DNA of 64,000 nt from Cohnella sp. AR92 (GTDB lineage: Bacteria > Bacillota > Bacilli > Paenibacillales > Paenibacillaceae): positions 461,733-525,732 of the forward strand of contig NZ_RZJR01000001.1 of assembly GCF_003990975.1 (NCBI RefSeq). Reading direction: 5' to 3'. The notes beneath the pieces are model-generated. The model saw nothing but the letters and a program-made list of their open reading frames with translations. It was not told the origin of the DNA and ran no database searches. The position numbers and the translations under genes were made by a program. Positions 7,200 through 18,830 of this stretch are shown here, piece after piece; positions within the stretch are counted from its first letter, which is position 1, and the number at the start of each line of letters is the position of its first letter.

Positions 7200-7313
7200 G
7201 GGCATTCCTCCCTGGTTTTCTGCTACTAAGCTATGCGGCAGCCCGGATTGCGGTGACAGCCAACTACGTCAACATTCATTCTTGCGGGATGGAGTGCGCA
7301 TGCAGGGAGACAA

Positions 7314-7322
7314 TGTTATAAT
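7314..7322 (+). promoter_or_regulatory. Extended -10 promoter of upp
   Basis: TGTTATAAT (7314-7322) is a TGnTATAAT extended -10 box with no good -35 partner. It lies 34 bases before the upp start codon. Confidence 0.65.
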
Positions 7323-7355
7323 GGACACGCAAGAAGTACGGAAGGGGAGAAACCT

Positions 7356-7985
7356 TTGGGTCGTTTTATCATCTGCGATCACCCGTTGATCCAGCACAAA
7401 GTGACATTTCTACGCGACAAAAATACAGACACCAAACAATTCCGCGAACTGGTGGACGAACTCTCGACATTGATGGCTTACGAAGTGACTCGAGACATCC
7501 CGCTGGAGACGGTTACGGTAGAGACGCCGGTCTCCACGGCCGAAGGCAAGGTCGTTGCCGGCCGCATGCTGGGCCTTATTCCGATTCTGCGCGCCGGACT
7601 CGGGATGGTGGAGGGCATGCTGAAGCTGCTGCCTTCCGCGAAGGTAGGCCATATCGGGCTTTACCGCGATCCGGAGACGCTGAAGCCGGTTGAATATTAT
7701 TTCAGCGTGCCTTCCGACGTAACGGAACGCGAGCTTATCGTCTTGGATCCGATGCTGGCGACCGGCGGTTCGGCGATCGCGGCGATCGAGTCGCTGAAGA
7801 AGCGCGACTGCCGCCCGACGAAGCTGGTGTGCCTGATCGCCGCTCCTGAAGGAGTCAAGGCGGTTCAGGACGCGCATCCGGATATCGATATCTACGTGGC
7901 GGCTCTTGATCAGTACCTGAACGATCACGGCTATATTGTTCCGGGCTTGGGCGACGCTGGCGATCGTCTGTATGGAACGAAGTAA
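7356..7985 (+). CDS. upp: Uracil phosphoribosyltransferase
   Basis: 209 residues, the standard Upp length. A cytosolic pyrimidine-salvage enzyme making UMP from uracil and PRPP. The PRPP-binding motif is [10 protein letters not shown] at 131-140, and the C-terminal [10 protein letters not shown] uracil-binding tail is intact. The start is TTG at 7356, giving [11 protein letters not shown] as in homologues, with GAAGGGGAG at 7341-7349 as ribosome site. Only 35 bases separate it from wecB and no terminator lies between, so the two are likely co-transcribed. The upp-wecB-atp order is the same as upp-mnaA-atp in B. subtilis. Confidence 0.97.
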   Translation: MGRFIICDHPLIQHKVTFLRDKNTDTKQFRELVDELSTLMAYEVTRDIPLETVTVETPVSTAEGKVVAGRMLGLIPILRAGLGMVEGMLKLLPSAKVGHIGLYRDPETLKPVEYYFSVPSDVTERELIVLDPMLATGGSAIAAIESLKKRDCRPTKLVCLIAAPEGVKAVQDAHPDIDIYVAALDQYLNDHGYIVPGLGDAGDRLYGTK

Positions 7986-8020
7986 CCGGGATTCCGGGAC
8001 GGCTGGGGGAGGCTACCGAC

Positions 8021-9160
8021 GTGAGTGCGATTAAAGTGATGACCATATTCGGAGTTCGGCCGGAAGCGATCAAGATGGCTCCGCTTATTCTCGAGCTTCA
8101 GAAGTATCCGGGGTTGATTGAGCCGATCGTATGCGTAACGGCTCAGCATCGCCAGATGCTCGACCAAGTTCTGGAGGTGTTCCGGATAAAGCCGGATTAC
8201 GACCTCGACATCATGCAGGCGCAGCAGACGCTGAACGACATCTCGATTCGGGTCCTGCAAGGCTTGGAGCCCGTCCTTCGGGAGGCGAAGCCCGATCTGG
8301 TTCTGGTTCACGGCGATACGCTGACCACGTTCCTGGCCAGCTATGCGTCGTTCCTGCAGCAGATCAAGGTCGGGCATGTCGAAGCCGGCCTCCGTACGTG
8401 GAACAAGCTTGCTCCGTATCCGGAAGAGATGAACCGGCAGCTGACGGGCGTGCTGGCGGACCTCCACTTCGCGCCGACGAGTTGGTCGGCGGGCAACCTC
8501 CGCAAGGAGAACAAGTCCGAGGAGAACATCTATATTACGGGCAATACGGTAACCGACGTGTTCCAATACACGGTTACGAAGGACTTCCGCCACCCGGTGC
8601 TCGACTGGGCGCAGGGCAAGCGGCTGATCCTGATGACCGCGCACCGCAGGGAAGCGCAGGGCGAGCCGCATCGCCGGATCTTCGAGGCGGTCAAGCGGAT
8701 CGCCGACGAGTTCGAGGATATCGCGATCGTTTATCCGGTTCATCCGAGCCCGGCGGTAAAGGAGCCCGCTCAGAGGATTCTGGGGGACCATCCGAGAATC
8801 AAGCTGATCGAGCCGCTGGATGTGGTGGAGCTGCATAACTTCTATCCTCACGCGACCCTGATCCTGACCGACTCCGGCGGCCTTCAGGAAGAAGCGCCGT
8901 CTTACGGCGTTCCCGTGCTCGTGCTGCGGGAAACCACCGAACGTCCCGAAGGGATCGAAGCGGGAACGCTCGAGCTGGTGGGAACCGAGGAAGAAGCGGT
9001 TTACAGCCGAACCAAAGCGCTGCTGACCGATTCCGAGCTGTATGCGCGGATGAGCCGGTCGGCGAACCCTTACGGCGACGGACAAGCCTCCCGAAGAATC
9101 GCCGAAGCGATTCTTCACCATTTCGGCAAGGGAGACCGGCCGGATTCTTTCCGCGCTTGA
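8021..9160 (+). CDS. wecB: UDP-N-acetylglucosamine 2-epimerase (non-hydrolysing)
   Basis: 379 residues, normal length. Converts UDP-GlcNAc to UDP-ManNAc in the cytosol, the donor for linkage units and secondary wall polymers. Conserved family blocks are visible: IFGVRPEAIKMAPLI near the N-terminus, VLVHGDTLTTFL, VGHVEAGLRTWN, PYPEEMNRQLTG, LMTAHRRE, and the C-terminal LTDSGGLQEEAP and RETTERPEG. Start GTG at 8021 with GGGGGAGG at 8005-8012. Its product is the likely substrate of the TagA-type transferase encoded at 52716, so this distant gene probably belongs to the same pathway. A terminator follows. Confidence 0.96.
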   Translation: MSAIKVMTIFGVRPEAIKMAPLILELQKYPGLIEPIVCVTAQHRQMLDQVLEVFRIKPDYDLDIMQAQQTLNDISIRVLQGLEPVLREAKPDLVLVHGDTLTTFLASYASFLQQIKVGHVEAGLRTWNKLAPYPEEMNRQLTGVLADLHFAPTSWSAGNLRKENKSEENIYITGNTVTDVFQYTVTKDFRHPVLDWAQGKRLILMTAHRREAQGEPHRRIFEAVKRIADEFEDIAIVYPVHPSPAVKEPAQRILGDHPRIKLIEPLDVVELHNFYPHATLILTDSGGLQEEAPSYGVPVLVLRETTERPEGIEAGTLELVGTEEEAVYSRTKALLTDSELYARMSRSANPYGDGQASRRIAEAILHHFGKGDRPDSFRA

Positions 9161-9190
9161 GGGACTCTCTAAATTCCAAGAACGGCTTCG

Positions 9191-9228
9191 AAAGCCGGCC
9201 CGATCAGCGACTAATCGGGTCGGCTTTT
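9191..9228 (+). terminator. Rho-independent terminator of wecB
   Basis: AAAGCCGGCCCGAT (9191-9204) pairs with ATCGGGTCGGCTTT (9214-9227), followed by T. One G-T pair interrupts an otherwise complete 14-bp stem. Confidence 0.88.
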
Positions 9229-9266
9229 CCAGATATTATCGGAAAGCCCGGTTGATACATACAGTA

Positions 9267-9281
9267 TACAGTGCAACTGTA
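9267..9281. promoter_or_regulatory. Perfect dyad TACAGT-3-ACTGTA in the atp leader region
   Basis: TACAGT (9267-9272), GCA, ACTGTA (9276-9281). An operator-sized palindrome about 80 bases upstream of the atp promoter. A possible protein-binding site; no regulator can be named. Confidence 0.35.
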
Positions 9282-9298
9282 CGGTTAGGAAAACGGAG

Positions 9299-9320
9299 AA
9301 ACCGCGCCGTTACGCGGTTT
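9299..9320 (+). terminator. Stem-loop upstream of the atp promoter
   Basis: AAACCGCG (9299-9306) pairs with CGCGGTTT (9313-9320) around a six-base loop; only a short T tail follows. It may be a second, weaker terminator insulating atp from wecB. Confidence 0.45.
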
Positions 9321-9359
9321 TCCAGGGGTCAGTTCACATAATATTAATATTTAGGCGAA

Positions 9360-9388
9360 TTGACAAGGCAGTCTGGCGACGATACAAT
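9360..9388 (+). promoter_or_regulatory. Sigma-A promoter of the ATP synthase operon
   Basis: Consensus TTGACA at 9360-9365, a 17-base spacer, and TACAAT at 9383-9388. Transcription would begin near 9395, leaving a leader of about 75 bases before atpZ. It is among the best-matching promoters in the window, as expected for a strongly expressed operon. Confidence 0.88.
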
Positions 9389-9468
9389 ATAACGGGAACG
9401 TAGGGGGAGAAAGGGCTTACTTTAGCACTTTTTCAATAAACCGAAAGGCGTCGAAGGAGTGGATAGAT

Positions 9469-9717
9469 GTGCCAGAATCCCGACGTCAGCCGCCTTTGCC
9501 GCCGGATGAGAATCCTTGGCGGGCTGCCGGTCTCGTCACCGCACTGGGCGCGGAACTCGCCGTTTGCGTTGGACTGGGATGGTGGCTTGGGGCGGTAATT
9601 GACCGCGATAACGGAACGGACTATTGGTACCTCATCGGTCTTGTGGCCGGATTGGTGGCCGGAATCGGTTCCGCTATTGCCCTGATTCGGAAGTTCGCAG
9701 GAGAAAGGCGAAAGTAA
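9469..9717 (+). CDS. atpZ: AtpZ/AtpI family protein
   Basis: 82 residues with two hydrophobic helices (about 20-42 and 53-73) and the glycine-rich LGWWLGAVIDRD turn of the AtpZ/AtpI family. These small membrane proteins assist assembly of the c-ring and possibly Mg2+ uptake, and sit first in many atp operons. The start is GTG at 9469 with AAGGAGTGG at 9454-9462. An ATG two bases earlier is in another frame. The stop overlaps the atpI start by one base (TAATG). Confidence 0.85.
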   Translation: MPESRRQPPLPPDENPWRAAGLVTALGAELAVCVGLGWWLGAVIDRDNGTDYWYLIGLVAGLVAGIGSAIALIRKFAGERRK

Positions 9718-10127
9718 TGAACGAACTACCCGATCTGCTCAAACGCGTTTCCAGAATTGCGTTCTTTTTTTTGTCCATGGGTTGTCTGGGGTGGGCTGTC
9801 TGGCCCGCTTACCAGAATGTATTCGGAGGGTTCATGATCGGCGTGATCGGCGGCATGGCGATCTCCTGGCATCTTGCCTGGAAGCTCGTCAGAATCGGCG
9901 ATTCGGTCGTATCTGGACGCAAGCCCCGTTCCGGGTTGGGATTCGTCACCCGGGCGTGCATCGGCCTCCTGGCCGGAGTCATCTCCGTTCGCATGCTGGA
10001 GTTTAATCTGGCGGCAACGGTAACGGGAATAATTGCGTCGCCGATGGCAACACTCGTATTGGGTCTAATCTCCAGAAGTCGTCGCTCGGACGGCCATCCC
10101 ACAGATGAAAGGGGTGAGAAACACTAA
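9717..10127 (+). CDS. atpI: ATP synthase subunit I
   Basis: 136 residues from the ATG at 9717, which overlaps the stop of the preceding gene; an upstream in-frame ATG at 9624 lies inside that gene. Four hydrophobic stretches (about 14-32, 36-52, 72-90, 95-112) fit the ATP synthase I chain family, a non-structural membrane factor encoded at the head of bacillary atp operons. The C-terminal tail is short and charged. Two bases separate it from atpB, so it is translated from the same mRNA. Confidence 0.85.
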   Translation: MNELPDLLKRVSRIAFFFLSMGCLGWAVWPAYQNVFGGFMIGVIGGMAISWHLAWKLVRIGDSVVSGRKPRSGLGFVTRACIGLLAGVISVRMLEFNLAATVTGIIASPMATLVLGLISRSRRSDGHPTDERGEKH

Positions 10128-10128
10128 C

Positions 10129-10887
10129 ATGGAACACATTGCGCCAATCGTAATTATCGGCGGTCAGAAGGTCGACCTCTCTGCGATCATCATGATGGTA
10201 GTGACCAGTATTATTGTCTTTGTTCTGGCGCGTTTGTCGATTCGCAAGATGTCGGTAGAGAACCCCGGCAAGCTGCAGAATTTCATGGAGTGGGTCGTCG
10301 AGTTCGTTAGCAACATCATCGGCATGGCTACGGACTTCAAAAGAGGTAAGGTTTACCTCAGTCTTGGCCTGACGCTGATCATGTACATCTTCGTCGGCAA
10401 CATGCTCGGTCTGCCGTTCAACTTTATTACCGAAGCTCATCATGGGCATGCGACATTCCTCGGAATGGACCTGTTCATGGATGGCAAGGACGAAGCCGAA
10501 TTCGCTTGGTGGAAGTCGCCGACAGCCGATGCCGCAATGACGATGGCTTTGGCGCTTACGGTTATCGTGCTCTCTCATATTCAAGGGATTCGCCATAATC
10601 GCAAGCACTACTTCAAGCACTACGTTCAGCCGTGGTCGTTCTTCCTGCCGATCAACATCATCGAGACGGTGGCGAAGCCATTGACGCTCGGTTTGCGGCT
10701 TTACGGTAACATCTATGCCGGCGAAGTCATGATCTCCGTCATCCTCGGGATGGGGTGGGTCGGAATTCCGGCAATGCTCGTATGGCAAGGCTTCAGCGTC
10801 TTCGTCGGCGCTATCCAGGCTTTCGTATTCACGATGCTGACGATGGTTTACATCGGTCAATACAGCATTCACGAAGAAGATCATTGA
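10129..10887 (+). CDS. atpB: ATP synthase F0 subunit a
   Basis: 252 residues. Integral membrane subunit that forms the two proton half-channels against the c-ring. The essential arginine lies in LTLGLRLYGNIYAGEVM, and the final helices carry the usual FVGAIQAFVFTMLTMVYIGQ. The ATG at 10129 is preferred over an in-frame ATG at 10105 that would overlap atpI. AAAGGGGTGA at 10108-10117 is the ribosome site. The histidine-rich loop AHHGHATFLGM near residue 103 is longer than in some relatives. Confidence 0.96.
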   Translation: MEHIAPIVIIGGQKVDLSAIIMMVVTSIIVFVLARLSIRKMSVENPGKLQNFMEWVVEFVSNIIGMATDFKRGKVYLSLGLTLIMYIFVGNMLGLPFNFITEAHHGHATFLGMDLFMDGKDEAEFAWWKSPTADAAMTMALALTVIVLSHIQGIRHNRKHYFKHYVQPWSFFLPINIIETVAKPLTLGLRLYGNIYAGEVMISVILGMGWVGIPAMLVWQGFSVFVGAIQAFVFTMLTMVYIGQYSIHEEDH

Positions 10888-10913
10888 TCTAAACTACATT
10901 TCAACCAATTTGA

Positions 10914-11150
<237 letters not shown>

Positions 11151-11170
11151 GCAATCGAATGAATAACGTT

Positions 11171-11201
11171 AGGCGCGGAGAGCGTATTGCCTCCACGCCT
11201 T
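11171..11201 (+). repeat. Intercistronic stem-loop atpE-atpF
   Basis: AGGCGCGGAG pairs with CTCCACGCCT with one mismatch, in the 111-base gap between atpE and atpF, the widest gap in the operon. No T-run follows. It may shield the atpE message or mark an mRNA processing point, consistent with the high demand for subunit c. Confidence 0.45.
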
Positions 11202-11261
11202 CATTATGGAATCAGCGATTGAGATTCATCTCAGCAACAAGGTGAAAGGAGTGGGCTACCG

Positions 11262-11747
11262 GTGAGCATTAACTGGACTAGTTTTGTCATCCAGGTCGTG
11301 TCTTTCGGCATTTTGTTTTTGCTTTTGTCGAAGTTTGCTTTCGGACCGTTGTTCGGCATCATGGAGAAGCGCCGCCAACTGGTGAAGGAACAAATCGACG
11401 GCGCCGAGAAGAGCCGCACGGATGCGGAACGTTATCTGGAAGAACAGAAGCAAGCGCTGCAACAAGCGCGCAAGGAAGCTTACGATATTATCGAACTGGC
11501 GAAGACGACCGGTTCGAAGCAAGCCGACGACATCGTAGAAGCGGCTCGCAGCGAAGCCAATCGCTTGAAAGAAGAAGCCGTTCGCGAGATCGAGAGCGAG
11601 AAGAACAAAGCGATCGCCTCCGTCAAGGCGCAAGTCAGCGGATTGTCCGTGCTGATTGCTTCCAAGATCATCGAGAAGCAAGTCGACGAGAAGACGCAAG
11701 GCGAGCTTGTTGACAAATATCTGCAAGAAGTAGGGACGAAGTCATGA
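11262..11747 (+). CDS. atpF: ATP synthase F0 subunit b
   Basis: 161 residues. One N-terminal membrane helix (about 7-27, FVIQVVSFGILFLLL) followed by a long charged alpha-helix that forms the peripheral stalk and reaches the delta subunit. Start GTG at 11262 with AAAGGAG at 11245-11251. The stop overlaps the atpH start (ATGA, 4 bases), giving translational coupling of the two stalk subunits. Confidence 0.95.
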   Translation: MSINWTSFVIQVVSFGILFLLLSKFAFGPLFGIMEKRRQLVKEQIDGAEKSRTDAERYLEEQKQALQQARKEAYDIIELAKTTGSKQADDIVEAARSEANRLKEEAVREIESEKNKAIASVKAQVSGLSVLIASKIIEKQVDEKTQGELVDKYLQEVGTKS

Positions 11748-12292
11748 GCCGCAGCAGCGTAGTCGCCAAGCGTTACGCCAAGGCGATCTTCGATATCGCC
11801 AGAGACCAGAACCTGGTCTCCGAGACGGAGACTCAGTTGAAGCAGATCGTGGACGCGCTCGAGAAGAATCCTGACTTTAAGACATTCCTCTCTTCGCCAA
11901 GCATTCTGCCCGAGACCAAGATCAAGGCTCTCGAAGGCTCGTTCGGAGGCAAGCTGCTCCCGTTCATCGTGAACTCGGTAGGGCTCCTCATCGAACGAGG
12001 ACGTCAGAACGAATTGCCTGCGGTTGTAGACGCTTATCTCGAAGTGGCCGGCAACGCGATCGGCCGCGCCGACGCTTACGTCGCTTCCGCTCAACCGCTT
12101 ACGCTTAATGAGAAAGACCAATTGGCCAAGAAATTCGGCGCTTTGCTCGGCAAGACGGTCCGCGTGCACGACACGGTCGATTCGTCCTTGCTCGGGGGAT
12201 TAACGGTGCGCATCGGGGACACGCTCTATGACGGCAGTCTTCGCACGAAGCTAAACCGTTTGGACAAAGCGCTGCAATCGTCGGCTAAATAG
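11744..12292 (+). CDS. atpH: ATP synthase F1 subunit delta
   Basis: 182 residues, normal for the delta/OSCP family, linking the b-dimer to the top of the F1 hexamer. The N-terminal helical domain begins with VVAKRYAKAIFDIA. The C-terminal part holds the family signature VDSSLLGGLTVRIGDTLYDGSLRTKLNRL. It begins within the atpF stop codon and ends 15 bases before the atpA start. Confidence 0.95.
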   Translation: MSRSSVVAKRYAKAIFDIARDQNLVSETETQLKQIVDALEKNPDFKTFLSSPSILPETKIKALEGSFGGKLLPFIVNSVGLLIERGRQNELPAVVDAYLEVAGNAIGRADAYVASAQPLTLNEKDQLAKKFGALLGKTVRVHDTVDSSLLGGLTVRIGDTLYDGSLRTKLNRLDKALQSSAK

Positions 12293-13822
<1,530 letters not shown>

Positions 13823-13855
13823 TCTCAGGCACCAAAGGTCTGAATAGTTTGCGCG

Positions 13856-13883
13856 GGCTTCCTTCGGTCTCCCGAAGGAAGCC
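13856..13883 (+). repeat. Perfect 12-bp inverted repeat between atpA and atpG
   Basis: GGCTTCCTTCGG (13856-13867), loop TCTC, CCGAAGGAAGCC (13872-13883). There is no T-run, so it is unlikely to terminate. It lies in the 83-base atpA-atpG gap and may stabilise the upstream message or act in processing. Confidence 0.6.
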
Positions 13884-13905
13884 TGGCAATAAGGTGGTGA
13901 CATGA

Positions 13906-16226
<2,321 letters not shown>

Positions 16227-16249
16227 TCCGCCGCTAAGGAGGAATACCA

Positions 16250-16648
16250 ATGAGCACCTTACGGTTGGAGATTGTAACGCCGGAACGTATCGTTTACGGG
16301 GAAGACGTCAACATGGTCGTAGCCCATGGCGTCGCAGGCCAGTTGGGTATTCTGCCTCATCACGTTCCCTTGATCACTCCTCTGAAGATTGCGCCGCTTA
16401 AAGTGAAGAAGGGGAACTCGGAAGAGCTCATCGCCGTTCACGGCGGCTTCATGGAAGTGCGCAAGGACAAGGTCGTGATTCTCGCGGAAGCGGCTGAGCA
16501 GGTGGCAGACATCGACGTCTCCCGTGCGAACCAAGCGAAGGAACGCGCCGAACAGCGCCTCGCAGGCAAGAACGACCATCTTGATCACAAGAGAGCCGAG
16601 CTTGCCCTCCAACGCGCGGTCACGCGTATCCAAACGACCGGTAAATAA
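16250..16648 (+). CDS. atpC: ATP synthase F1 subunit epsilon
   Basis: 132 residues. N-terminal beta-sandwich (LRLEIVTPERIVYGEDVNMV, then GQLGILPHHVPLITPLK) and C-terminal helical hairpin (AKERAEQRLAGKND and on) that can inhibit ATP hydrolysis. AAGGAGGAA at 16236-16244 precedes the ATG. Last gene of the operon, followed by a strong terminator. Confidence 0.95.
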   Translation: MSTLRLEIVTPERIVYGEDVNMVVAHGVAGQLGILPHHVPLITPLKIAPLKVKKGNSEELIAVHGGFMEVRKDKVVILAEAAEQVADIDVSRANQAKERAEQRLAGKNDHLDHKRAELALQRAVTRIQTTGK

Positions 16649-16661
16649 ATAACTTCATCCG

Positions 16662-16713
16662 AATCGCCGGCAAGCGGGGTTCCTTCTGGGAACTCAGCTT
16701 ACCGGCGATTTTT
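16662..16713 (+). terminator. Rho-independent terminator of the atp operon
   Basis: AATCGCCGGCAAGC (16662-16675) pairs with GCTTACCGGCGATT (16697-16710) with one mismatch, followed by TTT. Confidence 0.9.
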
Positions 16714-16740
16714 CCATAGACCCTACAAGGAGGCCGTCAC

Positions 16741-17730
16741 ATGGAACAAGTGGTCATCGTCGGAGCCGGCCCGTGCGGCTTGTCGGCAGCGGCGGAGCTG
16801 CAGGATCAAGGCTTCGATCCGCTTATCATCGAGAAAGAGAACATCGTTCACTCCATTACGCGTTACCCGGCCAACATGCAATTTTTCAGCACGTCCGTCT
16901 TGCTTGAGATTGCCGGCGTCCCCTTTACCACCGTTGGGGAAAAGCCTTCCCGTTTGGAGGCTTTGCACTATTACCGGATGGTATCGGAGAGACGGGAATT
17001 CCGCATTCGGCGTTACGAGAAGGTCACCGGCGTGAAGCGGCAGGAGGACGGAACCTTTATCGTCTCTTCCGAGGGAAGAGGCGGCAGCGTTCGGGAGACT
17101 CCGGCGAGGGCTGTCGTCATAGCGACGGGTTACTTCGATCATCCGAACCGGATCGGCATCCCCGGGGAAGACCTTCCTCATGTTACTCATTTCTTCCGGG
17201 AAGCTCACCCTTATGCGGGAACAAAAGTGATCATCATCGGAGGAAGCAATTCGGCCGTCGACGCCGCGCTCGAGCTGGAGAGAGTCGGAGCCAAGGTAAC
17301 GGTCGTGTACCGCGGAGAATCGGTCTCGGCGAACATCAAGCCTTGGGTTCGTCCCGTCTTCGACGGCAAAGTGGCGAAGGGCTTGATTGAATTGAAGCTG
17401 ATGAGCCGAGTCGTGGAGATCGGGGACGATTGGGCTCGGATCGAATCGACCGGCGAGAACGAAGGGACTTCCGAGATCATCTCGGCAGACTTCGTGCTGG
17501 CGTTGACCGGCTTCCGCCCCGATCGGGGCTTCCTGCGCTCGATGGGAATCGAGGCGCCGGATGGCATTATCCCGCCGACTCATGATCCGGATACGATGGA
17601 GACGAACGTTCCCGGCTTGTACCTGGCTGGCGTTGTCTCGACCGGCAGAGATGCCAACGAGATCTTCATCGAGAGCGGACGCTTCCACGGACGGAAGATC
17701 GCCCGGCATCTAGCGGAGAAGCAAGCCTGA
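16741..17730 (+). CDS. ypdA: YpdA-family putative bacillithiol disulfide reductase
   Basis: 329 residues. FAD/NAD(P)H-dependent pyridine nucleotide-disulfide reductase-like protein. FAD site GAGPCGLSAAAEL at 8-20, second dinucleotide fold with IIGGSNSAVDAALELE near 161-176, and the family segment ITRYPANMQFFST near 39-51. YpdA (Bdr) recycles oxidised bacillithiol in Firmicutes that make this thiol. AAGGAGGC at 16728-16735 precedes the ATG. It lies 72 bases before a Dps gene, which fits a shared role in oxidative-stress defence, though no common promoter is evident. Confidence 0.9.
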   Translation: MEQVVIVGAGPCGLSAAAELQDQGFDPLIIEKENIVHSITRYPANMQFFSTSVLLEIAGVPFTTVGEKPSRLEALHYYRMVSERREFRIRRYEKVTGVKRQEDGTFIVSSEGRGGSVRETPARAVVIATGYFDHPNRIGIPGEDLPHVTHFFREAHPYAGTKVIIIGGSNSAVDAALELERVGAKVTVVYRGESVSANIKPWVRPVFDGKVAKGLIELKLMSRVVEIGDDWARIESTGENEGTSEIISADFVLALTGFRPDRGFLRSMGIEAPDGIIPPTHDPDTMETNVPGLYLAGVVSTGRDANEIFIESGRFHGRKIARHLAEKQA

Positions 17731-17802
17731 GAGCCTCGTGTTTGATTCGTATCCGGATTGGGTAAGTTAATCGGGAACGAAGCCATAAGGAGGGAATCCG
17801 AT

Positions 17803-18255
17803 ATGCCGACTGTCGCAGACAGACTGAACATTCATCTGGCGGATTGGAATCTTCTGTACACGAAGCTCCATCATTATCACTGGTACGTCACGGGCCCTAA
17901 TTTTCTAGCTTTGCATACGAAGTTCGAGGAGCTGTACGATTACGCCGCTTCATCTCTGGACGAAGTAGCGGAACGGATTCTGGCGATCGGGGGCAAGCCG
18001 ATCTCGACGCTCAAGCAATACCTCGATCAGACGATGCTTACCGAGGCCGGCAAGGAAAGCACGGCGGATGAGATGCTGAACGCGGTCATTCGCGACTTCC
18101 AGACGTTCGTCAGCAGCATGAAGGAAACGACCAAGCTCGCGGACGAATCGGGAGATGCGGTCACGACGGATCTGCTGAACGGACACATGGAAGAACTGCA
18201 GAAGCAAATCTGGATGCTGACCGCGACGTCCAAGGGACTGCCGGTCAAGGTTTGA
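17803..18255 (+). CDS. dps: Dps/ferritin-like DNA-protection protein
   Basis: 150 residues. Four-helix mini-ferritin that oxidises Fe(II) with H2O2 and stores iron in a 12-mer. The inter-subunit ferroxidase ligands His26, His38, Asp53 and Glu57 are all present (HHYHWYVTGPNF, LALHTKFEELYD, SLDEVAERIL). The start at 17803 gives MPTVADRLN; AAGGAGGG at 17788-17795 is the ribosome site. An in-frame ATG at 17758 has no such site. Followed by its own terminator. Confidence 0.95.
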   Translation: MPTVADRLNIHLADWNLLYTKLHHYHWYVTGPNFLALHTKFEELYDYAASSLDEVAERILAIGGKPISTLKQYLDQTMLTEAGKESTADEMLNAVIRDFQTFVSSMKETTKLADESGDAVTTDLLNGHMEELQKQIWMLTATSKGLPVKV

Positions 18256-18287
18256 GGGCATCAACTTAATAGGCGGGCATTAGCTAG

Positions 18288-18322
18288 AAGCGGCGTCAGG
18301 AACATTCCTGCGCCGCTTTTTT
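18288..18322 (+). terminator. Rho-independent terminator of dps
   Basis: AAGCGGCG (18288-18295), a bulged T, CAGG pairs with CCTG-CGCCGCTT (18307-18318), then TTTT. Confidence 0.9.
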
Positions 18323-18347
18323 ATTTTTAACATCAAGCTCGAAGCTC

Positions 18348-18530
18348 TAACGGAAATAGCGGCCCCTTACATCCAAAGAATCGGCAATTTGAAAATCTAA
18401 CGGAAGCTGGAGCCGTTATTTAGGCGGAATCGATCTATTTTTACTATATCCTCCAGTTTAAGCGTCTCTTATTTCCGTTACATGTTGAAAATCGGCTTTG
18501 GAGGCCGCTAAGAGTCTCTCGCTTCCGTTA
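18348..18530. repeat. Palindromic intergenic repeat element with TAACGGAA/TTCCGTTA arms
   Basis: TAACGGAA occurs at 18348-18355 and 18398-18405. Its reverse complement TTCCGTTA occurs at 18473-18480 and 18523-18530. The inner pair and the outer pair are arranged symmetrically around an AT-rich centre near 18440. The element lies in the 507-base non-coding gap between dps and the NHL gene, outside any reading frame I accept. It resembles a REP- or MITE-like dispersed element. The remainder of the gap (18531-18830) shows nothing I can name. Confidence 0.6.
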
Positions 18531-18830
18531 CGGCTCTTATGGTTCTACTTCGCTGATTGGCGGCGGTCGCGCCCTCGTCTCGCAAACGCACTGGATGACC
18601 CAACTCGCTTTCGCGCATACCCCTTTTGGAGTAACTTTGGGAGCAAAGTACGACATATTGGCGATATTTAACTTTGGTCAGTAGACAAAATCCACAATAA
18701 TGCTCCAAAATTAGGTATACTCAAGGGGATCATGTCCTAATTCATCGAAAGATAGGCAGAGGCATAAGAACCAGAACTCCGTTGGATATGGGGTTCGTAA
18801 ATATGAAGCTAGCAAGGAGAGGGTGGAATC

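Noticed and set aside
7931..9121. Long minus-strand open frame opposite wecB
   Set aside because: Mirror of GC-rich codon use in the clearly conserved wecB; no ribosome site and no recognisable protein.
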